From: an uncultured Rhodospirillaceae bacterium
GTDB taxonomy: Bacteria > Pseudomonadota > Alphaproteobacteria > CAAGCB01 > CAG-977
Length of the DNA stretch: 8,472 nt
Assembly (NCBI GenBank): GCA_900553035.1
Contig: USCC01000090.1
Location: forward strand, 1 to 8,472
Direction: 5' to 3'
Each line of letters begins with the position of its first letter. Position 1 is the first letter of the stretch. A model generated the notes under the pieces. That model saw nothing but the letters and a program-made list of their open reading frames with translations, ran no database searches and had not been told where the DNA came from. The position numbers were made by a program, and so were the translations under genes. Below are positions 1 through 5,561 of this stretch, one piece after another.

Positions 1-69
1 GGCTTTGTGAGAGGAAAGAAGGCTGTGCGCTTCGTTTCGTTCAAAAGCATCCTTCGACAGGCGATACAT
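1..69 (-). CDS. Start of a gene coupled to the LRR gene, cut by the window edge
   Basis: An ATG at 69-67 shares one base with the TAA stop of the leucine-rich-repeat gene (TAATG overlap). It opens a frame of 23 codons that reaches the window edge without a stop, beginning MYRLSKDAFERNEAHSLLSS. The overlap is typical of translational coupling, where ribosomes finishing the upstream gene restart. No strong Shine-Dalgarno sequence lies just upstream, which fits coupling but also weakens the case. A second ATG at 50-48, in another frame and also open to the edge, sits directly behind GAAGG with no spacer and is a poorer start. The product is not recognisable from 23 residues. If real, it belongs to the same transcript as the LRR gene. 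Confidence 0.45.
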   Translation of the reverse strand, partial: MYRLSKDAFERNEAHSLLSSHKA

Positions 70-1274
70 TATCTTGTCCGCTTGGTTCTGAGAGCGGCGG
101 TAACGGCAAAAGAGGCCGCTTTCCGCTTCATCGCCGCGAAAGAGGGACGGCCATTACGCCCATCCAGAAAAGTCTTGTCCGAAGCCTGTGTGCAGAAATC
201 CCATGCGGACTGCATTTCACGGACATTCGTCCACAGCTCCGGTGCGAACACTTTGTCAAAATCGCCCAGCCGCCGGATGACCGTCAACGGCGGCGGTTCT
301 TTTTCCGTCCTCTGAGTCAGGTCGGCGGCCGTCAGAGGAGTGCCCAAGCGAACCTGCCGCGCCATCAGTTCCGGCAGGCGCCCCGCTTTGGCGACGCTGG
401 TGAGTTCACCTTTTTCCCGTAGCTCTTCCAACGACGGAAGCGGCGCTTCAAGAAGTTCGGGACGGACGTTTTTGCGCAGACTTTCCAGAACTTTCGGCCG
501 GCGCTTCACGCGGCTGGCACAGATCAGTTCCATCCGCATTTCATCGGAAAGGCCGCAGTCCATGACGGAAACACTTTCCAACGGATGTGCCGGATTCCGC
601 ACCATTTTTAAAATAGCCGGGATATGGGCGTCTGTAATGTCCGTCGAATCCAGATTCAGAGAAGATATTTTTCCGTTTTTCAAAAAGGGAAGAAGCCGTT
701 CCACAGACGAATCGCCGACTTTGTTCGTAATACCGCTTCCGCTACTGTTCCAGCCGATATCCAGCGATTCAAGCCCCGCCGGAAGGTTATCCAGAACCGG
801 TGCGATTTCGGCATCGTCATAATAGGAATTGCTGAGGTTCAGCCGCGTGATTTCCGTATGCGGCAGGACAGCGCCCAGCGTTTCCAGTGCTTTTTCCCGG
901 TGCCGCGTATGACAGCGGAATTTAAATTCGCAAATGCCGGTCTGAGGGAGAGCTTCCAGAACTTTGCACACATCCTCTGTTGTTCCGGAAGAGGCGCGCA
1001 CGGACAGCGTCCTGACCGCCGTTTCGGGCAGAGTCCGAGCCAGAAGGGAGCAGAACTCTGCGTCGGGCGGAAGGCTGACAGAAAACGCGTGGATGTCGCC
1101 CTGTCGCAGGCGCTTCATCACACATGCGGCGTCCCCGGGCGTTTTCAGCTTCTGTTCAAAGTCGTCCAGAAACCATGTTCCCTCTTTTGGTTCGGGCCAC
1201 CCTTCGGGCAACGAAGCCGGCTGCTTTTTCAGCCTGCTTTTCGCGTTTTTAAAAAGAGAGGAAAGCCGTCCCAT
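69..1274 (-). CDS. Leucine-rich-repeat protein (RNI-like), function unknown
   Basis: This is a 401-residue protein with no signal peptide or clear membrane segment. Residues 1-20 are basic (RLSSLFKNAKSRLKK). Residues about 86-255 carry about six leucine-rich repeats of 26-35 residues, each with a short LxxLxL-type strand and then a helix: AVRTLSV (86), ICEFKF (114), ITRLNLS (142), LESLDIG (168), ISSLNLD (203) and LESVSVM (232). The unit length and the strand-helix pattern resemble the ribonuclease-inhibitor class. Residues 265-401 are helical, include TPLTAADLT and a VFAPELW motif (342-348), and end in a basic tail. I cannot name this tail; its spacing is loosely ankyrin-like. The start at 1274 has AAGG 10 nt upstream. 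A terminator lies just in front of the gene, so expression probably depends on read-through. Such repeats normally bind proteins; the partner is unknown. The repeat-bearing nature is well supported, the role is not. Confidence 0.85.
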   Translation of the reverse strand: MGRLSSLFKNAKSRLKKQPASLPEGWPEPKEGTWFLDDFEQKLKTPGDAACVMKRLRQGDIHAFSVSLPPDAEFCSLLARTLPETAVRTLSVRASSGTTEDVCKVLEALPQTGICEFKFRCHTRHREKALETLGAVLPHTEITRLNLSNSYYDDAEIAPVLDNLPAGLESLDIGWNSSGSGITNKVGDSSVERLLPFLKNGKISSLNLDSTDITDAHIPAILKMVRNPAHPLESVSVMDCGLSDEMRMELICASRVKRRPKVLESLRKNVRPELLEAPLPSLEELREKGELTSVAKAGRLPELMARQVRLGTPLTAADLTQRTEKEPPPLTVIRRLGDFDKVFAPELWTNVREMQSAWDFCTQASDKTFLDGRNGRPSFAAMKRKAASFAVTAALRTKRTR

Positions 1275-1294
1275 CCTTGTTTTTCCTTTGCCTC

Positions 1295-1330
1295 AAAAAG
1301 CAAAAGCCGAACTTCATGCCCGGCTTTTGC
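1295..1330 (-). terminator. Rho-independent terminator after the giant repeat gene
   Basis: On the minus strand, GCAAAAGCCG (1330-1321) and CGGCTTTTGC (1309-1300) form a perfect 10-bp stem with an 11-nt loop, followed directly by TTTTT (1299-1295). The stem begins 8 nt after the TAA of the giant gene. It ends about 20 nt before the start of the LRR gene, leaving no room for a separate promoter between terminator and start. It may therefore act as a partial terminator or attenuator that lowers LRR gene expression relative to the giant gene. Confidence 0.85.
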
Positions 1331-1338
1331 CAATGTCC

Positions 1339-4300
1339 TTAACCGTTGCCGCCGCGCCCGAAAATCCGACCCACGATTTTGTTGATAGCCTGCTTGTTCA
1401 GCTTTGTGCCGATGTCGATTTTTCCGTTTTTGATACTGACTTCCGCACGGCCGCCGCGTGTTTCAAATTCGACGGTTTTTGAACTCGGCTTGCTGCGGAG
1501 AATGACCTTGTTGCCTTCATTCTTGCCGTCGGTCAAAACAACACGGCCGCTACGGTTTTCGGTGTCAATCTTGACGTTGTCAACCGTTTCACTGCCAAGC
1601 GGATTGTTCGTGTTCGTACTGACGTTGATGCCGCCTTTTTTCGTGATGTCCACGCGCGAATGGCTGTTTGCCGTATCGGTGTGAATACTGCTGCCCGAAC
1701 GGGTCGTGTTCGTCATGACGCGCGTACCGTTGTCCGTCCCGTCCGACAGAACAATGCCACCGTTTTTGCCGTTGGTGTCGAACCGGATGTTTTCTACGGT
1801 CACCTGCCTGGGCTGTTCCCCGTTCTGAAGCAATGTGCCGTTATTTTCACTCAGGCGCGGATCAAGCGATTCTTCACCCATCAGGTTGTTCGGCGCACGC
1901 GTTCCCGTATCGGTCTGTCCCGAAACCAGCGTGCCATTGTTTTCACTCATACGCGGGTTCAGCGATTTTTCCCCGAATAGCGTGTTGCTGTTCTCGCTCA
2001 TGCGCGGGTTCAAAGACTTTTCACCCATCAGGTTATTCGTCCGTGTCCATCCGGCTTTCTGCTGATCGTTCAGAACAGGATTGGAGGTAATTTTCTGTTC
2101 CATGTAATCGACATTGGCTTTCAGCTCAGGAGTCGGATTCGCCGCGTATTCCGCTTTGACGGCCTCAATGACTTTCATATCCTGCATAGCCGTGCTGGCC
2201 GCCTTTGAAGCGTCGCCCGGGGACATGCCTGTTTTTTCGGCCGCTTCGACAAGCCGTTTGTGCAGAAGGATTTCTTCTGCCGTCAGACGAGAAGACGAAG
2301 TTGCCGCCATCATCATTTCACCGTTCGAATTCTGCTGGAATTTGTAGAACAGTGAACCGTTCGGCGTTTTCACCGAGCGCATGCCCGTTTCGGAAACGGT
2401 GAGCGTCGCGCCGTTGCTCATTCTGATTTCGGCCGGCGGCTGAACCTGAACGTCTTTTTCGATTTCGGTCTTTGCCTTGACAGGCTCCGGCGCAGTGTTC
2501 TCGTCGGTCGCGTCGGCCCAGTTCTTTCCGGTGCCGGAATCGGGAACAAACGTGTCCGTTCTGTCCGCAGCCGCCGTAATTGTCTGGACATCGGTCTTTT
2601 GCAGACCTTCCCTGATGTCGTCGATTTTACCCAGATCCGTGCCGTACATTTTCGCCGTCTTGGCCATTAATTGATATTCGGCGGCCAGTTCAGGCGTCGG
2701 ATTTTCGGCATATTGAGCCTGTATTATTTCCGTGATTTTTCTTGTCCTGAAGATGTCGCCGGCGTTCATGTTGGCCTGTATGGACACAACATTATTGGGA
2801 TATCCCCGGGCTTCCAGACGCGCTTTTTCTGATTTAAGGATTTCCTGATATTCTTCTCTGTTTTCCGTGTCCAGCATTCCCGTTGACATATGGGTTCCCG
2901 GATCCTGAACAAAAGTGATCCGATCCCCGTCATGTTTAAAGTGGAAATTCAGGTTTGACGTATTCTCGCGTCCGAAAGACGCTTTTATTGAACCGTCCGG
3001 CGCTTCGGTCACCTGCATGCTGCCGACTTTATATGTTTGCAGAGTGATGGCGTCAACATCGACACCCTCGCCGGTGCTCGCATCGGCACTTTCCGCAGTG
3101 TTGTCGCCGGTTCCGGTCTGAGCGGCGCTCCGATCCGTGCTCGCATCGGCACCTTCCGCAGTGTTGTCGCCGGTTCCGGTCTGAGCGGCGCTCCGGTCCG
3201 TGCTCGCATCGGCACCTTCCGCAGTGTTGTCGCCGGTTCCGGTCTGAGCGGCGCTTCCGTCGGTTTCCACAGTCTTATCTCCGGTATACCTGACGCCGGA
3301 CATATCTGCCTGATCTTCGCGTTCATTGATTGACGTCTTCAGCGCTTCTTCCGCCGCCGGCTTGCCGATGTACTGCTCCTTCAGCTTCGTAAAGGCTTCC
3401 GGATCCTTACCATGCAGTTCCTTTAACTGGTTATAGGCTTCCTGCGGATTTTCGGAATGCGCGACCTTATTGAACAGAGCCTGCGATTCCTCGGGGCTCA
3501 AAGAAGAAAAGTCTTTGTCATAAGCGCCCAGATAATGGCCGTCCGGAAGAACGCGCGCGATTGAACCGTTGACCTGCGCCATCTGTTCGGGGGTCAGTAT
3601 CTGACCCGCCGCCGCAGCCTGTAGCGCTTCAAGCGTGTCTTTTTCCGCGTACGGCGCATACGCCTTCAGCATTGAAGTCTTGTAAATGAACTCGTCCCGC
3701 GTCATGCCTTCGGGAATCTGGATTTTTCCGCCGTCAATCTGTTCGGACAGGCCGTTGAGCGTTTTTTCATCCAGAAAACGCCCGGCTTTCTGAAGCAGTT
3801 CGGATGGTTCCTCCGTTGCCGTCGCTTCCAGATCTTCGGTCGAAAGGTTCGCTTTGACGCCCGACGAGGCCATGAACGATTCGGCAAACTCCGGCTTCGT
3901 CATCAGTGAATCGACCAGCGCCGGATTCGCCGCAAGAGAGTCGGCCAGCGCCGGATTCGACTGCAACATTTCCGCCAGTGCCGGATTCGTCGCCAGCGTG
4001 TCAGCCAGCGCTGTCCGCATCTGTTCTCCGGCGCCGCTGAGGTTCATACTCTGCGCCTGCTCGGCAATCTGTTCAACGGCGTCATTCACGTTTTCCTGCG
4101 TATGCAGCATATTCGTCACGAATTCGTTGAGAGTATCGGCCACGTCGTCATTCAGATAAGCCGCTGTCGCCGAAACGGCCAGAAGACCCAGCGCCGCGCC
4201 GCCGACTTTCAGCCATGCTTTGCCTTTTTTACCGCCGGCCTTTTTGGTTTCGTTCAGTTCCTGAATGCTGTTTTTCAGCATGTCCGAGTTTTTAACGGCG

Positions 4301-5358
4301 CTGAGCGCAATGCCGATCGCCTTGAGCCCCGGAATGACGCGCAGCATGTCGCGGCCGACGCCCATCAGTTTCTGACGGTTTTCCTTTGTGCGGATGAATT
4401 TCCACATATTCCCTTTTTCATCGGGATGCTCTTTTCTGTACTTCAGGAAGTTTTTGCGCAGCGTATTGACGCCCGCTGCGGCGCGCGCCGCGGAATACAC
4501 CGGGCCGAGAGTCACGGCCGCGCCCAGACCGCCAACGATTTTTGCCGCGATGTAGGATTTCGGATATTTGTTTTTAAAGTTTTCGTTTAAGGCTTCCGCT
4601 TCTTTATAGAACGTCGAGTTTTTAACCTGAGATTCCACCTGCCGGGCAAAAGAGCGAACCTCCATCATGGCGACGCTGAGCGTTGCGCCTTTTGCTTCCT
4701 CGCGCGCTTCCGTCGTCTGGGGCAGGTTGAATGTTTCAGCGATTTTGTGCGCCTGCTGTTCCTCAATCATCCGGGCGATTGAGGCCATGTCCGCCACGAC
4801 CCTGTCCTGATAATCGGGATCATCCGTCGGCTGTTTCGCATTGAAATACTGGGTCATCCAGTATTTGACCTGCAACTCGACTTTGATTTCGTCCTTGGCC
4901 TGCCGGAACGTGTCGAGATCTTTGGGTTTGTCGGCGTAATCCTCGGCCGCCATACGTTTTGCGGCCAGAAGGACAGCCGTTTTGTCAAAGTCATCCGGGT
5001 CGTTTTCCGTCGCGCGGTAGGCGTCGACAAGAGCCATGATTTCGCTGTGATTCCGCGAAAATTCGAGAACCTGAGCCATGTCCCAGCTGCGGGCGTCCGA
5101 ATTCAGGTCTTCCTCAACGTCAAGGTTCGCACGTATGAGCATGCTTGCCTCGTTTTTGAAATACGGGCCGTCGGGATCCTTCGGGTCAACGGGCCGGAGA
5201 TCCTCGTCTTTTCCGCGGTCAATTTCGGAAGCAAAGCACTTTTTGGAAATCAGTTCCTGCAGATCCGCCGGCATCTGGTCAAACGGAAGTCCAAGCTGGT
5301 CTTCCGGAATATAATAGTTGATCTGCAGATATTCTTTGATATACCCAGGCAAATTCAT
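1339..5358 (-). CDS. Giant repeat-containing, probably membrane-anchored protein, unknown function
   Basis: This is a 1339-residue protein that I do not recognise. Residues 1-260 are charged and helical, with no signal peptide. Residues 268-297 are hydrophobic, and 382-402 (WLKVGGAALGLLAVSATAAY...) form the best membrane segment, just after a lysine-rich patch (372-384). By the positive-inside rule, the N-terminal third would stay in the cytoplasm and the remaining ~935 residues would lie outside. After the segment come decapeptide NPALADSLAA repeats (448-497), a helical stretch (500-695), three 21-residue SAAQTGTGDNTAEGADASTDR-type repeats (702-764), a duplicated module with YAxNPTPEL (777-900 and 980-1090), three SLNPRMSEN repeats (1108-1177) and two beta-rich Asn/Gly/Thr modules (1187-1319). 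The end is basic. AAAGGG lies 7 nt before the ATG. No enzyme motif is visible. It could be a surface or adhesin-like protein, or a host-directed effector; both are inference. The gene has its own AT-rich leader and its own terminator. Confidence 0.92.
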   Translation of the reverse strand: MNLPGYIKEYLQINYYIPEDQLGLPFDQMPADLQELISKKCFASEIDRGKDEDLRPVDPKDPDGPYFKNEASMLIRANLDVEEDLNSDARSWDMAQVLEFSRNHSEIMALVDAYRATENDPDDFDKTAVLLAAKRMAAEDYADKPKDLDTFRQAKDEIKVELQVKYWMTQYFNAKQPTDDPDYQDRVVADMASIARMIEEQQAHKIAETFNLPQTTEAREEAKGATLSVAMMEVRSFARQVESQVKNSTFYKEAEALNENFKNKYPKSYIAAKIVGGLGAAVTLGPVYSAARAAAGVNTLRKNFLKYRKEHPDEKGNMWKFIRTKENRQKLMGVGRDMLRVIPGLKAIGIALSAVKNSDMLKNSIQELNETKKAGGKKGKAWLKVGGAALGLLAVSATAAYLNDDVADTLNEFVTNMLHTQENVNDAVEQIAEQAQSMNLSGAGEQMRTALADTLATNPALAEMLQSNPALADSLAANPALVDSLMTKPEFAESFMASSGVKANLSTEDLEATATEEPSELLQKAGRFLDEKTLNGLSEQIDGGKIQIPEGMTRDEFIYKTSMLKAYAPYAEKDTLEALQAAAAGQILTPEQMAQVNGSIARVLPDGHYLGAYDKDFSSLSPEESQALFNKVAHSENPQEAYNQLKELHGKDPEAFTKLKEQYIGKPAAEEALKTSINEREDQADMSGVRYTGDKTVETDGSAAQTGTGDNTAEGADASTDRSAAQTGTGDNTAEGADASTDRSAAQTGTGDNTAESADASTGEGVDVDAITLQTYKVGSMQVTEAPDGSIKASFGRENTSNLNFHFKHDGDRITFVQDPGTHMSTGMLDTENREEYQEILKSEKARLEARGYPNNVVSIQANMNAGDIFRTRKITEIIQAQYAENPTPELAAEYQLMAKTAKMYGTDLGKIDDIREGLQKTDVQTITAAADRTDTFVPDSGTGKNWADATDENTAPEPVKAKTEIEKDVQVQPPAEIRMSNGATLTVSETGMRSVKTPNGSLFYKFQQNSNGEMMMAATSSSRLTAEEILLHKRLVEAAEKTGMSPGDASKAASTAMQDMKVIEAVKAEYAANPTPELKANVDYMEQKITSNPVLNDQQKAGWTRTNNLMGEKSLNPRMSENSNTLFGEKSLNPRMSENNGTLVSGQTDTGTRAPNNLMGEESLDPRLSENNGTLLQNGEQPRQVTVENIRFDTNGKNGGIVLSDGTDNGTRVMTNTTRSGSSIHTDTANSHSRVDITKKGGINVSTNTNNPLGSETVDNVKIDTENRSGRVVLTDGKNEGNKVILRSKPSSKTVEFETRGGRAEVSIKNGKIDIGTKLNKQAINKIVGRIFGRGGNG
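1402..1800 (-). repeat. Two tandem ~65-residue beta-rich modules at the C-terminus
   Basis: Residues 1187-1250 and 1258-1319 of the giant protein align with an offset of 70-71 residues. Matching pieces are TVENIRFDT / TVDNVKIDT, GGIVLSDGTDNGTRV / GRVVLTDGKNEGNKV, and GGINVSTNT / GKIDIGTKL. The alternating hydrophobic and polar residues with Gly and Asn turns suggest short antiparallel strands. The copies are clearly diverged, so this is an old duplication. Confidence 0.8.
1828..2037 (-). repeat. Three GEKSLNPRMSEN motif repeats
   Basis: Residues 1108-1177 of the giant protein hold three copies of a core reading L(M/F)GE(K/E)SL(N/D)PR(M/L)SEN, starting at L1110, L1127 and L1159. The spacing is 17 and then 32 residues. 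The longer gap is filled by VSGQTDTGTRAPNN. Two copies are flanked by NNLMGE and two by NNGTL. The strongly kept core and loose spacing look more like a short linear motif in a disordered linker than a folded domain. Confidence 0.85.
2089..3030 (-). repeat. Duplicated ~120-residue module with YAxNPTPEL
   Basis: Residues about 777-900 and 980-1090 share a plan: a strand-rich start (MQVTEAPDGSIKASF / LTVSETGMRSVKTPNGSLF), then helices ending in KITEIIQAQYAENPTPELAA (874-893) and KVIEAVKAEYAANPTPELKA (1062-1081). The two NPTPEL sites are 188 residues apart. A D/E/P-rich linker (about 915-975) separates the copies. Similarity is clear in the helical end and weak in the strand part. Confidence 0.75.
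3067..3255 (-). repeat. Three 63-bp tandem repeats (21 residues each)
   Basis: Three head-to-tail copies (3193-3255, 3130-3192, 3067-3129) encode residues 702-722, 723-743 and 744-764 of the giant protein. They differ at only a few bases, for example GATCC versus GGTCC at the copy junction, and by a Gly-to-Ser change in the third copy. The sequence is Ala, Thr, Gly and Asp rich and probably a flexible linker. Near-identity in DNA points to recent expansion, and the 63-bp period keeps the frame for any copy number. Confidence 0.92.
3868..4017 (-). repeat. Decapeptide repeats NPALADSLAA (30-bp period)
   Basis: Residues 448-497 are built of five 10-residue units: a first partial one ending ALADTLAT, then NPALAEMLQS, NPALADSLAA, NPALVDSLMT and KPEFAESFMA. 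At DNA level the period is exactly 30 bp, with a kept GAATCCGGC core. The units have a helix-capping NP followed by Leu at fixed places, which suggests short stacked helices. They lie about 45 residues after the predicted membrane segment. Confidence 0.88.
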
Positions 5359-5365
5359 GGCATGA

Positions 5366-5371
5366 CCCTTT
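5366..5371 (-). promoter_or_regulatory. Ribosome binding site of the giant gene
   Basis: AAAGGG sits 7 nt before the ATG at 5358, the best spacing among candidates, and decides this start. An ATG at 5363 in another frame reads ATG CCA TGA and stops at once, overlapping the true start codon; it cannot encode a protein. Confidence 0.75.
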
Positions 5372-5395
5372 CAGGAAATAAATCAACTTATTGAC

Positions 5396-5423
5396 AGAAT
5401 ATCAGAAAAAATTGTCTATTCAA
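5396..5423 (-). promoter_or_regulatory. Candidate promoter of the giant gene (near)
   Basis: On the minus strand, TTGAAT (5423-5418) and TATTCT (5401-5396) are 16 bp apart. Each matches four of six consensus bases of a sigma70 promoter. It lies in the most AT-rich part of the gap and would give a leader of about 30 nt. The match is weak, so this is only a candidate. Confidence 0.3.
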
Positions 5424-5499
5424 TCAGATTTTCATACGTCTTTATAAAAAGAGAGAAAGAATCCGCGCAAGCAGGGCGGAAGAAAAAGAATTTTCAAGG

Positions 5500-5508
5500 A
5501 TTATGACA
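5500..5508 (-). promoter_or_regulatory. Candidate extended -10 promoter of the giant gene (far)
   Basis: TGTCATAAT on the minus strand (5508-5500) is an extended -10 element: TG, one base, then CATAAT, which has five of six consensus bases. No good -35 box is in place, which extended -10 promoters can tolerate. It would give a leader of about 135 nt. Confidence 0.3.
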
Positions 5509-5530
5509 TTTTTCTGACGGTGAAGGGGGA

Positions 5531-5552
5531 AGAGCCGTTCCCGGGCGGCTCT
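5531..5552 (-). terminator. Hairpin after preA, possible terminator
   Basis: AGAGCCG and CGGCTCT pair as a 7-bp stem around an 8-nt loop, 9 nt past the preA stop. On the minus strand it is followed by TCCCCCTTC rather than a run of T, so it is a poor intrinsic terminator in the direction of preA. On the plus strand a run of six T follows after GCGG, but no plus-strand gene ends here. A rival 5-bp stem, GGGAA with TTCCC, uses the same bases. Confidence 0.45.
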
Positions 5553-5561
5553 GCGGTTTTT

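Noticed and set aside
624..1385. Plus-strand open frame of 253 codons opposite the LRR gene
   Set aside because: It is antisense to a frame with clear leucine-rich repeats, has no homology that I recognise, and runs through the terminator and past both gene ends.
3009..3333. Open frames on both strands across the 63-bp repeats as extra genes
   Set aside because: Because the unit is a multiple of three, any frame lacking a stop in one copy stays open through all copies.
3067..4017. Regular 30-bp and 63-bp repeats as a CRISPR array
   Set aside because: The units are directly adjacent with no unique spacers, are in phase with the reading frame, and encode peptide repeats.
4102..4590. Plus-strand open frame of 162 codons opposite the giant gene
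   Set aside because: It has no ribosome site or recognisable domain, and the minus strand has a continuous frame with membrane and repeat structure here.
5378..5393. Short palindrome TCAATAAGTTGA upstream of the giant gene as an operator
   Set aside because: The arms are only four bases in AT-rich sequence, which is expected by chance.
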